The notes: generated from the sequence alone by a model not told the origin. DNA of 64,000 nt from CAZEPJ01 sp964514105 (GCA_964514105.1 CAZEPJ010000003.1:62001-126000), one strand, 5' to 3'. Shown: positions 16,021 to 25,051, counted from the stretch's first letter. Program-made: numbers and translations.

Positions 16021-17559
16021 TCAGGGGACCTCCGTGATCCGTCCTTCGACGCGGGGGCTCAGGCGCCCCATCTCCCGCATCCGCTCGATGACCACGTCCC
16101 TCAACCACCGCCCGGCATCGTTGTACACGAGCCGCTCCCCCTGCATGGCCCCCCCGACCACCGCGTAGTCCCTGGATGCGGCCATGGCTTCTCCGAAGGC
16201 CCTGTACCCGTCCCCCCCGGCGGCCAGGAAGTCGTTGGTGGCCACCGTGTACTCTCGCTGCAGATCAAGAGGTCGGCCCCCCACCAGGACCTCCCGCACA
16301 CGCTGGCCGCGGGGGGCGGACCGGCTGAACGTGAAGGCCAGGCCCGACACCTGGGGAAACCGGCCCGCCCCCTCCTGCACGCCCGAGACCCCGTGCTCCA
16401 GAGCGGCCCGGATCTGCCGGCCCGTGAGCCGGAACGCCACAATATAGTTGTCGAATGGGAGGGCCGCGTACACGTGTTTCGCCGACACATCCCCCTGCCG
16501 GATGCTCGTCCGGATCCCGCCCCCGTTGATAATCGTCGCATCCGCCCCCGAGACCGTCCGCATGATGTCGGCCACCAGGTTGCCGAAATTGGTCTCCCGC
16601 TCCCGCACCCGTTCCCCGTCCAGGTCCACCAGGGCCTGGGCCACGGGCTGGCTCAAGGCTGCGTCCACCCGGCCGGTGAAGCCCGCGACCAATGCCTGAA
16701 TGGACGGATCGGCCGGGGCAAGCCCCGGTTTGATCGCCTCCAGGCGGCCCTCGTGGCGCACCACGCGCCCGTTCTCCACGGTCAGATCCAAGACCCCCAG
16801 GGCCTTGCCGTGCTCCCAGGCCTGGACGATGAGGGTGCGGCCCACCGCCACGGGATGCTCCAGCCGCGTGTGGGAATGCCCGCCGACGATGACGTCCACT
16901 CCGGGGACCGCCGCCGCCAGCACCCGGTCCGCCTGGTAGCCGCAGTGAGACAGGACCACCACCAGGTCCGCCTGGTCCCTCAATGCCCGGACCTGCCACC
17001 GGAGGGCCTCCAGCGCCGGTCGGAAGGTCAACCCCGCAACGTTCCTGGGATGGGTGGCCACGGGGGTGTCCTGGGTCACCACGCCCACCACAGCCACCCG
17101 CGCCCCCTGCACCTCCCAGATCACATACGGCCGCAGCCCCCCTACCCCATCGACGTTGGCCCCCAGGACCGGGAAGCGCGCCTGGGCGATCCGCCGGCGC
17201 AGGGCCTCCCGGCCGAAGTCGAACTCGTGATTGCCCACGACCATGGCGTCGAACCCCATGGCGTTCATGAGCGCCACCACCGATTCGCCCTGGAAGAGGT
17301 TGGCCCAGTTGTGTCCCTGGATCATGTCCCCGGCCGCCAGGAGAAGCGACGCCTTCTCCAGACGCAGGGCATGGGCCCGGGCGGCCAGGAACGCCGCCCC
17401 TCCAACCGTCTCCTCGGCCCCCAACGGCTGGTGGGGTTCGGCGAATCCGTGGAAGTCGTTGACATGCAGGATCCGGATCTCCACCGGCCCCGCCGGGGCC
17501 GACCCGGCCAGGACCAGGGCGAGGAGCAACCCCGCGATGCACGAAACCATGCGCCTCAT
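16021..17559 (-). CDS. Secreted UshA-type 5'-nucleotidase/2',3'-cyclic phosphodiesterase
   Basis: The 512-aa protein begins with a signal peptide (Cys-Ile-Ala-Gly-Leu-Leu-Leu-Ala-Leu-Val-Leu-Ala-Gly-Ser-Ala) and so acts in the periplasm. The calcineurin-like half has His-Val-Asn-Asp-Phe-His-Gly, Ala-Ala-Gly-Asp-Met, Val-Gly-Asn-His-Glu-Phe-Asp and Gly-Gly-His-Ser-His-Thr, giving the two-metal site. The C-terminal 5'-nucleotidase domain shows Asn-Phe-Gly-Asn-Leu and Asn-Gly-Gly-Gly-Ile-Arg. It would hydrolyse nucleotides or similar phosphates to free Pi and nucleosides. The start at 17559 is set by the signal peptide. Confidence 0.92.
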   Translation of the reverse strand: MRRMVSCIAGLLLALVLAGSAPAGPVEIRILHVNDFHGFAEPHQPLGAEETVGGAAFLAARAHALRLEKASLLLAAGDMIQGHNWANLFQGESVVALMNAMGFDAMVVGNHEFDFGREALRRRIAQARFPVLGANVDGVGGLRPYVIWEVQGARVAVVGVVTQDTPVATHPRNVAGLTFRPALEALRWQVRALRDQADLVVVLSHCGYQADRVLAAAVPGVDVIVGGHSHTRLEHPVAVGRTLIVQAWEHGKALGVLDLTVENGRVVRHEGRLEAIKPGLAPADPSIQALVAGFTGRVDAALSQPVAQALVDLDGERVRERETNFGNLVADIMRTVSGADATIINGGGIRTSIRQGDVSAKHVYAALPFDNYIVAFRLTGRQIRAALEHGVSGVQEGAGRFPQVSGLAFTFSRSAPRGQRVREVLVGGRPLDLQREYTVATNDFLAAGGDGYRAFGEAMAASRDYAVVGGAMQGERLVYNDAGRWLRDVVIERMREMGRLSPRVEGRITEVP

Positions 17560-17631
17560 GCCGCCCCCGTTTCCCTCTCCCCACCCCCTGAACGGTCGAC
17601 CGTCAGGCGGCCGGCAGAGATCGGCCCTTTC

Positions 17632-17661
17632 TTGACACCTGCCCACTATAGCAAGTATCTT
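17632..17661 (+). promoter_or_regulatory. Probable sigma-70-type promoter for the GNAT gene
   Basis: A perfect TTGACA (17632-17637) is followed after 18 bases by TATCTT (17656-17661), placing the transcript start near 17668, about 24 bases before the GNAT ATG. The 12-base palindrome ACGGTCGACCGT at 17592-17603 lies just upstream in the divergent gap and might be an operator. Confidence 0.5.
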
Positions 17662-17691
17662 CCAGCACGGAAAGGAACGAGGAGCTGACCC

Positions 17692-18183
17692 ATGAATGCC
17701 AAGGACCGTGCGGTCGTCATCCGTGAAGCCACGGAGGAGGACCTTCCACAAATCCTGGCCCTGTACGCCCAGCCCGGCGTGGACGACGGCCGTGTCCTGT
17801 CCCTGGGGGAGGCGAGGCGCATCCGGGCCCGCATGGGACAATACCCCGACTACCGGCTCTACGCGGCGGTGTTGGATGAACGGGTCGTAGGGACCTTCGC
17901 CCTCCTCATCATGGACAACCTGGCACACCTCGGCGCCCCATCAGCCATCCTGGAGGACGTCATGGTCCACCCGGACAGCCAGGGCCGGGGCATCGGCCGG
18001 GCCATGGTCCGGTACGCCATGGCGCGGAGCCGCGAGGCCGGCTGTTATAAGCTCCTGCTCTCCAGCAACCTCAAGCGGGAGCGGGCCCATGGCTTTTACG
18101 AGAAATTGGGCTTCCGCAAGCACGGCTTCTCCTTCGCAGTGGATTTCCCCGTGGGCGCCTCCAAGGGGGGAAGATCCGGTTGA
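17692..18183 (+). CDS. GNAT family N-acetyltransferase
   Basis: A 163-aa GNAT-fold acyltransferase. The acetyl-CoA pyrophosphate loop appears as Asp-Ser-Gln-Gly-Arg-Gly-Ile-Gly-Arg-Ala (Q/RxxGxG/A), preceded by the beta-4 strand Ala-Ile-Leu-Glu-Asp-Val-Met-Val-His-Pro, and the C-terminal Ala-His-Gly-Phe-Tyr-Glu-Lys-Leu-Gly-Phe motif is classic. GAGGAG upstream supports the ATG at 17692. The substrate cannot be inferred. It is divergent from the 5'-nucleotidase gene. Confidence 0.9.
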   Translation: MNAKDRAVVIREATEEDLPQILALYAQPGVDDGRVLSLGEARRIRARMGQYPDYRLYAAVLDERVVGTFALLIMDNLAHLGAPSAILEDVMVHPDSQGRGIGRAMVRYAMARSREAGCYKLLLSSNLKRERAHGFYEKLGFRKHGFSFAVDFPVGASKGGRSG

Positions 18184-18306
18184 AAGGGATCGAGCTGCGC
18201 CCCGCAAGCCATTCCTTTTTCGCGGCGGGCAGCCGGGTGCCCCGTGTCGCATAGGCCGGGGCATGGCCCGGCGGGCCTCTCCAAGAGGCCTCGAAGGACG
18301 CATGGG

Positions 18307-19251
18307 GTGAAGACGGCCATCGCCCTGTTGGGTGTGCTCGTCGTGTGCGCCATCGTCCTGGCTTGGGGCCTGCTCCCGAGGCTCAGGCCCCGCTTCGACG
18401 GCCGCAACGCCTTTGCCCATCTGGCTGCCCAGTGCGCCTTCGGCCCCAGGGTCCCGGGCAGCGATGCCCACAGGCAGTGCCTGGAGTATTTGGAGGCGGA
18501 GCTCAGGCGCCACTGCCACAGGGTCTCCCGGCATACCTTCTCGTACACGACCCGGAGGCAGCCGCCCCGGTCCGTTCAGGGAACCAACCTCGTGGCCTCG
18601 ATCCTGCCGGTCACCGGCAGCCGCCCCCCCATCCTCCTGTGCGCCCACTGGGACAGCCGGCCCTGGGCGGACCGGGACCCCGACCCCGCCCGTCGCACCC
18701 AGCCGGTGCCGGGGGCCAACGACGGGGCCTCGGGGGTGGCCGTGCTCCTGGAGGCGGCCCGGGTCCTCAGGGCGAACCCTTCGGATGTGGGGGTGGACAT
18801 CGTCCTGTTCGATCTGGAGGACATGGGGGACGAAGGCGCGGAGCGAGACCCCCACAACCGGGACCCCTTCTGCATCGGCTCCGAACGGTTCCTCGCCGAC
18901 AATCCCTCGTACCGCCCCGCCTTCGGCATCCTCGTGGATATGGTGGGAGACCGGGCCCTTCGGATCCCCAAGGAGGGATTCTCCGTTCAGCACGCCCCCC
19001 ACGTGGTGGAGATGGTCTGGCGGGCCGCCCGGCGGGTCGGGGCCTCGGCCTTCGTGGAGGAGCGGGGGGGGGCCATCCTGGACGACCACGTCCCCTTTCT
19101 CAAGCGGGGCATCCCGGTGGTGGATCTCATCGACTTCGACTACCCCCACTGGCACACCACGGGGGACACACCGGACAGGTGCGCCCCCGAGAGCCTCCAG
19201 CAGGTGGGAGACGTCCTGCTTCGGGTCATCCGCGACCACGGGCAAAGGTGA
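18307..19251 (+). CDS. M28 family metallopeptidase or glutaminyl cyclase-like protein
   Basis: A membrane-anchored or exported zinc enzyme (314 aa from GTG 18307; a GTG at 18244 would add 21 residues before the hydrophobic segment). Zinc ligands and catalytic residues are seen in Cys-Ala-His-Trp-Asp-Ser-Arg, Gly-Ala-Asn-Asp-Gly-Ala-Ser-Gly-Val, Phe-Asp-Leu-Glu-Asp-Met-Gly, Val-Asp-Met-Val-Gly-Asp and the final His-Trp-His-Thr-Thr-Gly-Asp-Thr-Pro-Asp. The set resembles both bacterial M28 aminopeptidases and glutaminyl-peptide cyclotransferases; which activity it has is open. It ends nine bases before a convergent gene. Confidence 0.82.
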   Translation: MKTAIALLGVLVVCAIVLAWGLLPRLRPRFDGRNAFAHLAAQCAFGPRVPGSDAHRQCLEYLEAELRRHCHRVSRHTFSYTTRRQPPRSVQGTNLVASILPVTGSRPPILLCAHWDSRPWADRDPDPARRTQPVPGANDGASGVAVLLEAARVLRANPSDVGVDIVLFDLEDMGDEGAERDPHNRDPFCIGSERFLADNPSYRPAFGILVDMVGDRALRIPKEGFSVQHAPHVVEMVWRAARRVGASAFVEERGGAILDDHVPFLKRGIPVVDLIDFDYPHWHTTGDTPDRCAPESLQQVGDVLLRVIRDHGQR

Positions 19252-19260
19252 AGCCTCTGC

Positions 19261-19821
19261 CTACGACTTCTTCCCTGTCTTCTCCTCGTACACCGACATC
19301 AGGAAGATGGTGGCCAGGGGCTGGGTGAAGAGGGACCCCAGCAGGACGGAGCTGCCCACGGCCGAGATGAAGGTGAAGATCACCGCCACCACGATATGCT
19401 CCGAGATGCTTCCCCGCGTGGCCATGGCGTAGCTCTCCTTGACGGCGTCCACCAGGCCCAGCCGCCGGTCCGTCATGAGCGGGAGCATGTACAGGCAGCA
19501 GAAGATCAGGGCCGCGACCATGGCGATGCCGGGGACGATCAGGAGGGAGAACCCGATGAGCAGGGCCACGAACACGGCGATGCCGAACAGGAGCAGGGGG
19601 AAGAAAAGCCGCATCTCGGAGAAGAGGTCCCCGATCCGGGGCTCCCGCTGCTCGCGAAGCATGAGCAGAATGGACTGGGTGTATCCCGCCGCCATGACCG
19701 GCACCAGGATGCCCAGGGTCACCACGCCCAGGACCAGCATCACCAAGGTGTTGATGACCAGCGGGACGATCTGTTTCAGGGTCATTTCCCACGCGGTGGA
19801 AAGGTGCTGCTTGAAGTCCAT
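19261..19821 (-). CDS. Integral membrane protein with several TM segments, unknown function
   Basis: A 186-aa protein with about five hydrophobic segments, beginning after an amphipathic Trp/Met-containing N-terminal helix. It resembles the loosely defined family of membrane proteins with a YciC or glycerophosphodiesterase membrane-domain-like fold, but no catalytic residues are seen. A GGGAGGTG ribosome site places the start at 19821. It converges with the M28 gene and is divergent from the Mla operon; an envelope role is only a guess. Confidence 0.75.
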   Translation of the reverse strand: MDFKQHLSTAWEMTLKQIVPLVINTLVMLVLGVVTLGILVPVMAAGYTQSILLMLREQREPRIGDLFSEMRLFFPLLLFGIAVFVALLIGFSLLIVPGIAMVAALIFCCLYMLPLMTDRRLGLVDAVKESYAMATRGSISEHIVVAVIFTFISAVGSSVLLGSLFTQPLATIFLMSVYEEKTGKKS

Positions 19822-19986
19822 GGCGATCACCTCCCGGAGGTAGGGTTGGATCTGTGGGGAAGGTAGGGGAACGCCCCGCACCTGTCAAGCGATTTCTGCG
19901 CCACCCCGCCCCCGCGAAACGACCTTTGGCCGGCGCCGCCGCAGGGGGGCTCGTGGCGACCCCTTATGGCGCGTTCGCGACTGCGG

Positions 19987-19992
19987 TATACT
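19987..19992 (+). promoter_or_regulatory. Possible -10 element of the Mla operon promoter
   Basis: TATACT (19987-19992) is a good -10 hexamer about 60 bases before the first Mla gene. The matching -35 (TTATGG near 19964) is weak, so the promoter may need an activator or may be a chance match. Confidence 0.3.
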
Positions 19993-20051
19993 CGGTCCGT
20001 CCCGGGGCATCTCGCATCGGGTTCGGACTTCATCCGCGGAGCGGCCAGGCC

Positions 20052-21185
20052 ATGCCCAGAGCCAACATCCATACCCTGGACATCTCCGGAGACACCGGAG
20101 GGGATGTCGCCGTTGCCGTCTCGGGCCGGATGGCATTGGGCAACCTCCAGCCCCTCCTGACCGACCTGTTGGGCATCCTGGAGGAGAGACGCCCGGCTCG
20201 GCTCCGGGTGGACCTGGCGGGAGTCACGTTTCTGGACAGCTCCGGGGCCATGGTCCTCAAGCTCCTGGAGCAGCGGGCCCGGGAGCGGGCCGCGCAGGTG
20301 GCGTTCGTCAACTTGTCCGGGGCGGCCAGGGCGCTCCTGGGGCTGATGGACGAAGAGGCCCTGCGCGCCGCGCCCCTCATCCCCCCCAAGGCCCCCGAGG
20401 GCTTCATCGAGAAAGTGGGAGGAGAGAGCCTCAAGCTCCTGGAAGACGCAGTGCATGTCCTGACCTTTGTGGGAGAACTGCTGCGGGCCCTGTGCCACGC
20501 ATTGCGCCACCCCCGCTCGGTCCGATGGCGCGACGTGCTTCTCTACATGGAGCGAACGGGGGTGGACGGGTTGCCCATCGTGGGGCTCATCAGCTTTCTC
20601 ATGGGCCTCATCATGGCGTTCATGTCCTCCCTGCAGCTCAAGCAGTTCGGGGCCAACATCTACGTGGCCTCTCTGGTGGCCCTGGCCATGATCCGGGAGC
20701 TGGGGCCCATTATCACGGCCATCCTGGTGGCCGGCCGATCCGGGTCGGCCTTCGCGGCCGAGATCGGGACCATGAAGGTCAACGAGGAGGTGGACGCCCT
20801 GGTGGCCATGGGCTTTGATCCCACGCGATTCCTGGCCGTCCCCAAGGTCCTGGCAGCCATGGCCACGGTGCCCCTGCTCACCGTGTTCGCGGACGTCTTC
20901 GCCATCCTGGGGGGATTGGTGGTGGGCGTGGCGGGTCTGGACCTGACTCTGTACACGTACATTCAGCAGACCCTGGACGCCCTGAGGCTCTTCGACATCG
21001 TCTCGAGCCTCATCAAGTCCGTGGTCTTCGCCATGCTCATTTCGGGCATCGGGTGCCAGCGCGGTTTTCAGGTGCGGGGGGGAGCCCAGGCCGTGGGCAT
21101 GGCCACCACCTCGGCCGTGGTCGCCGCCATGTTCCTCATCATCGTGGCGGACTCGGCCTTCGCGGTCTTGCTGTATTATATCTGA
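20052..21185 (+). CDS. mlaE: MlaE-type lipid ABC transporter permease with fused STAS domain
   Basis: The 377-aa protein joins an N-terminal STAS domain (about residues 8-100, with the Asp-Ser-Ser-Gly-Ala core loop of MlaB-like proteins) to an MlaE/YrbE permease. The permease half has the typical Glu-Leu-Gly-Pro-Ile-Ile-Thr-Ala-Ile-Leu-Val-Ala-Gly-Arg-Ser-Gly-Ser and Ala-Ala-Glu-Ile-Gly-Thr-Met-Lys-Val segments. With MlaF and MlaD it forms an inner-membrane complex moving phospholipids or other lipids between membranes. The ATG at 20052 is the first start giving a clean STAS domain. MlaB function is thus built in. Confidence 0.92.
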   Translation: MPRANIHTLDISGDTGGDVAVAVSGRMALGNLQPLLTDLLGILEERRPARLRVDLAGVTFLDSSGAMVLKLLEQRARERAAQVAFVNLSGAARALLGLMDEEALRAAPLIPPKAPEGFIEKVGGESLKLLEDAVHVLTFVGELLRALCHALRHPRSVRWRDVLLYMERTGVDGLPIVGLISFLMGLIMAFMSSLQLKQFGANIYVASLVALAMIRELGPIITAILVAGRSGSAFAAEIGTMKVNEEVDALVAMGFDPTRFLAVPKVLAAMATVPLLTVFADVFAILGGLVVGVAGLDLTLYTYIQQTLDALRLFDIVSSLIKSVVFAMLISGIGCQRGFQVRGGAQAVGMATTSAVVAAMFLIIVADSAFAVLLYYI

Positions 21186-21217
21186 AGGGGTATCGCGGAG
21201 CCGAGAGGACGTGGGGC

Positions 21218-21982
21218 GTGCACGCCGAACATGGACAACCCGTCATAGTGGTGGAGGGGCTCACGGCCCGGTACGGGGAGGAGACCATCCTGGAGGGGGT
21301 GAGCCTCCAGGTGTCTCGGGGAGAGATCCTGGTGATCCTCGGGGGAAGCGGCTGCGGTAAGTCCACCCTGCTCAAGCACATGATCGGCCTTCACAAGCCG
21401 CATGCAGGCAGGGTACTGATCTGCGGCCGGGACATTGCTGGCGACGACGAGGCCGTGCTCGCCGAGGTGCGAAGGGGGTTGGGTGTGCTCTTCCAGTCCG
21501 GGGCCCTGTTCGGCTCCATGACCCTGGCAGAAAACGTGGCCTTGCCTCTCCAGGAATACACCGATTTGCCCCAGCCCACCATCGACCTGGTGGTGCGCAT
21601 GAAACTGGGGCTGGTGGATCTGGCGGGCTACGAGAACCACTTCCCATCGGAGCTCTCGGGGGGGATGAGGAAGCGGGCCGCCCTGGCCCGGGCCATGGCC
21701 CTGGACCCCGCCATCCTCTTCTTCGACGAGCCTTCGGCGGGGCTGGATCCCGTGACGGCGGCGGAGTTGGATCGGCTCATCAACCGCATCAACCAAGGGC
21801 TCGGCACCACCATGGTGGTCGTCACCCACGAGCTGGCGTCCATCTTCAACATCGCCCATCGGGTGATCATGCTGGACAAGCGCGCCAGGGGGATCATCGC
21901 CGAGGGGGACCCCCGAGAACTTCGGGAGCACGCCACGGACCCGCGGGTCACCAACTTCTTCCAGCGAAAGCCTGAGGAGTGA
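21218..21982 (+). CDS. mlaF: MlaF-type lipid ABC transporter ATPase
   Basis: A 254-aa ABC ATPase with Walker A Gly-Gly-Ser-Gly-Cys-Gly-Lys-Ser-Thr, the MlaF-typical Gln-Ser-Gly-Ala-Leu-Phe-Gly-Ser-Met-Thr Q-loop region, signature Leu-Ser-Gly-Gly-Met-Arg-Lys-Arg-Ala and Walker B Ile-Leu-Phe-Phe-Asp-Glu-Pro-Ser-Ala-Gly-Leu-Asp-Pro. The start is put at GTG 21218, which leaves a 32-base gap to mlaE; a longer reading would run into mlaE. It is directly followed by mlaD. Confidence 0.93.
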   Translation: MHAEHGQPVIVVEGLTARYGEETILEGVSLQVSRGEILVILGGSGCGKSTLLKHMIGLHKPHAGRVLICGRDIAGDDEAVLAEVRRGLGVLFQSGALFGSMTLAENVALPLQEYTDLPQPTIDLVVRMKLGLVDLAGYENHFPSELSGGMRKRAALARAMALDPAILFFDEPSAGLDPVTAAELDRLINRINQGLGTTMVVVTHELASIFNIAHRVIMLDKRARGIIAEGDPRELREHATDPRVTNFFQRKPEE

Positions 21983-21999
21983 GGCACGGGGGAGCGCCC

Positions 22000-23022
22000 A
22001 TGGCCAGCAAGGCGTCCAACTTCAAGGTCGGGCTCTTCGTCACTGCGGGGTCTGTGGTGGCCGTGGCAGCCATCGTGTGGCTGGGGGCGTCCAAGTACTT
22101 CGAGAAGGCCTCCACGTTCGTCACGTACTTCAACGAGTCCGTCCAAGGCCTGCAGGTGGACTCCAATGTCAAGTATCTGGGCGTGGAGGTGGGCCGCGTG
22201 GCCAAGATCCGGGTGGCCCCGGACTACCGGCTCATCGAGGTCGTCATGAAGATCGATTTCCCAGGGGCCGTGGACGAGAACATCGTGGCCCAGCTGAAGA
22301 CGGCGGGCATCACGGGGATCGTCTTCGTGGAGCTCGATCGCAGGTCCCCGGATGAGCCTGACCTCTCCCCGCCCCTGGACTTCACCTCCGACTACCCTGT
22401 GATACCGTCCCGCCCCTCGGAGCTCAGCCAGCTGCTCACCTCCCTCGGCGACGTGGTGGCGGGCATCAAGCAGGTGGACTTCAAGGGGATCTCCCAGCAG
22501 CTGCAGGCCTCCATCCAGGTGACCGAGAGCTTGATCCGGCACGTGGACGAACTGGTGGGTCAGATGGACCCCAAGGGGATCTCCGATCAGGTGAAATCCA
22601 CCCTCCTGGCGGCGGAGACCCTCCTGGGGGGCAAGCAGACCGGCGCCATCTTGGGTCGGTTGGAGGCGGCCGCGGTCCATCTGGAGAGCGCCACAAGCCG
22701 GGTGGACAGGGCCGTGGGCGACCGTCGGATCGAGGGGGTCCTGGCTGAGACCCAGGGGGTCCTCAAGGAAGTCAGGGACTTCGTATCGGACCTCCATGCC
22801 CAGGTCAGGCAGATTGACCTGGCCCAGACCACCAACCGGGCCACCCGGCTCATCGAGGACGTGGAGCGGCGCACCCAGGCCACGGTATCCGAGATCCAGG
22901 CCACCAGCGAGAGCCTTCGAAGGGCCTCCGAGAGCCTCGAGCAGCTCCTGGATCGCCTGAGCGCCAGCCCATCGGACCTCATCTTCAGCAGGCCGCCCAC
23001 CCCCGGCGGAAGGCGGCCGTAG
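22000..23022 (+). CDS. mlaD: MlaD-type (MCE domain) lipid-binding protein
   Basis: The 340-aa protein has an N-terminal membrane anchor (about residues 10-30), an MCE domain beginning Thr-Tyr-Phe-Asn-Glu-Ser-Val-Gln-Gly-Leu and a long C-terminal helical region with heptad-like spacing. MCE proteins form hexamers that pass lipids across the periplasm. The long helical tail is more like PqiB/MCE-tail forms than short E. coli MlaD and may form a needle. ATG 22000 has GGGGGAG ahead of it; a GTG at 21979 overlapping the mlaF stop is an alternative. Confidence 0.92.
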   Translation: MASKASNFKVGLFVTAGSVVAVAAIVWLGASKYFEKASTFVTYFNESVQGLQVDSNVKYLGVEVGRVAKIRVAPDYRLIEVVMKIDFPGAVDENIVAQLKTAGITGIVFVELDRRSPDEPDLSPPLDFTSDYPVIPSRPSELSQLLTSLGDVVAGIKQVDFKGISQQLQASIQVTESLIRHVDELVGQMDPKGISDQVKSTLLAAETLLGGKQTGAILGRLEAAAVHLESATSRVDRAVGDRRIEGVLAETQGVLKEVRDFVSDLHAQVRQIDLAQTTNRATRLIEDVERRTQATVSEIQATSESLRRASESLEQLLDRLSASPSDLIFSRPPTPGGRRP

Positions 23023-23031
23023 GGGAAGAGA

Positions 23032-23718
23032 ATGAGAGGCAGATCGCCAAGACCCCCAAAGCGGCCAGCAGTAGTGCGGGGGGCATCCCGTTCCAGGGGC
23101 CGCGCTGCGGCCGCCTGCCTGGCCCTTCTGCTCGGCCTGGGGGGCTGCCTCGGAGGGGGGCGGCCCGCCCCCCTGATCAGGCAGTTGACCCTCGATTACC
23201 CACCCCCGGCCATGACAGACCTTCCATCCCTGGGCCAGACCGTCCGGGTGGGGCGCCTTGCCGTGACCCAGGCCTACAACGCCCCCAACATGTTTTACCG
23301 CGCCGAGCCGTTTCGGCTGGAGTCGTACGACCAGCACCGGTGGCGGGTGACCCCCGGAGATCTGGTTACGGACTTCCTGCTCCGCGACCTGAGAAGCGCA
23401 GGTCTCTTTCGGGCCGTCTTCTCGTACCGAGACGCCGAGGGCGCCCGGTTCGTCGTGGAGGGGGGCGTCGAGGAGTTCCTGGAAGTGGACGGGAGCGACG
23501 GCCCCCGAGCGGTCCTGGGCCTCCACGTGACCCTCTTGGACACAAGCCAGCAGGAGGTGACCCGCCGCGTGGTGTTCCAGCGGGGCTACCGGGCGGAGGA
23601 GCCCCTGTCCGACAGGACGGCCCCTGCCCTGGCCCAGGGCATGAGCCGGGCCATGGAGGGCCTCTCCCGCCGAATCCTGCGGGATTTGCACGAGGCCGCG
23701 GCGCCCCTGGCCAGGTGA
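23032..23718 (+). CDS. ABC-type transport auxiliary lipoprotein (PqiC-like)
   Basis: A 228-aa lipoprotein: after a basic leader comes Leu-Leu-Leu-Gly-Leu-Gly-Gly-Cys, a lipobox, then Leu-Thr-Leu-Asp-Tyr-Pro-Pro and the Tyr-Arg-Ala-Glu-Pro-Phe-Arg-Leu-Glu-Ser-Tyr-Asp-Gln-His-Arg-Trp segment typical of the ABC-transport auxiliary family. It probably sits on the outer-membrane side and receives lipid or anchors the MCE needle. The basic leader is unusually long, and internal starts are possible. It ends the operon; no mlaC follows. Confidence 0.82.
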   Translation: MRGRSPRPPKRPAVVRGASRSRGRAAAACLALLLGLGGCLGGGRPAPLIRQLTLDYPPPAMTDLPSLGQTVRVGRLAVTQAYNAPNMFYRAEPFRLESYDQHRWRVTPGDLVTDFLLRDLRSAGLFRAVFSYRDAEGARFVVEGGVEEFLEVDGSDGPRAVLGLHVTLLDTSQQEVTRRVVFQRGYRAEEPLSDRTAPALAQGMSRAMEGLSRRILRDLHEAAAPLAR

Positions 23719-24016
23719 GGGCCGCCCGCGATGGGACAACCGTCCATACCCTGGTGGAACAGGGCCTTCGTCAGGTTCTGGGCCTTCGGAAAGCAACCTT
23801 CAAGGGCGAGGGTCTCCAACCCGGGGTGTCCGGTGCCTCCTGGGAGGGAATCCGGCAGATGGCGCACGATGACGTCCACCCATCCAAGTGTGGAAAGCGG
23901 GTACAGGGCCCCCCGCGGCGCCGCTGGATGAAGCCTGGGCCCACAGTTGCCCCCTTTGACCTTTGGCCGCCCTCCTTCCCGGTGGGCAAAGAACACCCAT
24001 GCCCACTTTCGGGCCA
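23719..24016. other. Gap between convergent operons, no gene seen
   Basis: These 298 bases separate the lipoprotein gene from the end of the alcohol dehydrogenase gene. The open frames in it have no ribosome site or recognisable protein. No clear terminator hairpin with a T run is visible. Confidence 0.4.
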
Positions 24017-25051
24017 TCAAGCGTGAGCGTCCGCACGCAGGAGGACCTTTCCCTCCTCGTTGGGCCCCTCCAGGAGCTCGAAGGCCGCCTGGGCCTGGTC
24101 CAGGGGGAACTCCCGGGTGAGGAGGGTCTCGGCGGGGACCATCCCCCTGGCCATCCAGTCCAGGGCCGTGTCGTACTCGGCCGCGCAGCCGTACGATCCC
24201 CGGATCTCCACCTCCTTAACGTTCCAGATCACGGGCAGGAAGGCGGCCGGCTCCATGCAGACCCCCAGGACCAGGATCTGGCCCGCCTTCTTCACGTAGT
24301 TGACGGCCGCGGTGAGGGTCGCAGGGATGCCCACGCACTCGAAGACCACCTCGGGCCCGACGCCGTCCATAAGGTCGTGGAAGACAAAGGGGGAGAGCCC
24401 GTTGGGATCATGGGCCGAGACCGCACCCAGGGCCAACGCCCGTTGGCGCTTGGCGGCCACAGGGTCCGTGGCGTGGACGGCCCCGGCCCCGCAGAGGAAC
24501 AGGACCAGCACGGTGAGGAGCCCGATGGTCCCGCACCCCAGGACCACGGCCCGGTCCCCCGGCCGCATGCGGCTCAGCCGCACCCCATGGATGGCCACCC
24601 CCAGCGGTTCGATGAGAGGGGCGTCCCGCAGGCTCACCCCGGGAGGGAGGCGCCTGAGGGATGAGGCGTCCACCAGCACGTATTCCGCCATGGCCCCGGG
24701 CCGGAGGCCCAGTCCGTAGCCCCGAGCGATGATCTGGTCGCAGAGCTGGAAGTCTCCCCTGAGGCACCAGCGGCATCGGCCGCACGGGGTCCCGGGATAC
24801 GCGGTCACTGGGTCTTCCTCCCGCCATCCCTCCACCCCGGGCCCCACCTCGGCAACGACGCCCGAGAACTCGTGTCCCAGGGTATTGGGGTTGGGCAGCC
24901 CCTGCTGGAAGTAGTGGATGTCCGAGCCGCAGATCCCGCAATAGTGGACCCGGACGAGCAGCTCGCCGGCCGTGGGCCTTGGGCGGGGCAGTTCTCGGAT
25001 CTCCATGACCCGCCTCGCCGTGAGCATCGTTGCCTTCATGGTCTCGGCCAT
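24017..25051 (-). CDS. Zinc-dependent medium-chain alcohol/polyol dehydrogenase
   Basis: A 344-aa medium-chain dehydrogenase. The catalytic zinc region shows Cys-Gly-Ile-Cys-Gly-Ser-Asp-Ile-His and Gly-His-Glu-Phe-Ser-Gly; the structural zinc motif has four Cys (Cys-Gly-Arg-Cys-Arg-Trp-Cys ... Leu-Cys-Asp). The nucleotide fold has Gly-Cys-Gly-Thr-Ile-Gly, and the following Asp suggests NAD preference. Substrates in this family are sorbitol, threonine or other secondary alcohols. It is the last gene of a nitrilase-ThDP enzyme operon, so it may reduce an aldehyde or ketone made by the ThDP enzyme. Confidence 0.88.
   Translation of the reverse strand: MAETMKATMLTARRVMEIRELPRPRPTAGELLVRVHYCGICGSDIHYFQQGLPNPNTLGHEFSGVVAEVGPGVEGWREEDPVTAYPGTPCGRCRWCLRGDFQLCDQIIARGYGLGLRPGAMAEYVLVDASSLRRLPPGVSLRDAPLIEPLGVAIHGVRLSRMRPGDRAVVLGCGTIGLLTVLVLFLCGAGAVHATDPVAAKRQRALALGAVSAHDPNGLSPFVFHDLMDGVGPEVVFECVGIPATLTAAVNYVKKAGQILVLGVCMEPAAFLPVIWNVKEVEIRGSYGCAAEYDTALDWMARGMVPAETLLTREFPLDQAQAAFELLEGPNEEGKVLLRADAHA

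Noticed and set aside
17592..17603. Perfect 12-base palindrome considered as an operator
   Set aside because: It is upstream of a plausible promoter but has no regulator gene nearby, and short palindromes are frequent in such GC-rich sequence; kept only as a remark.
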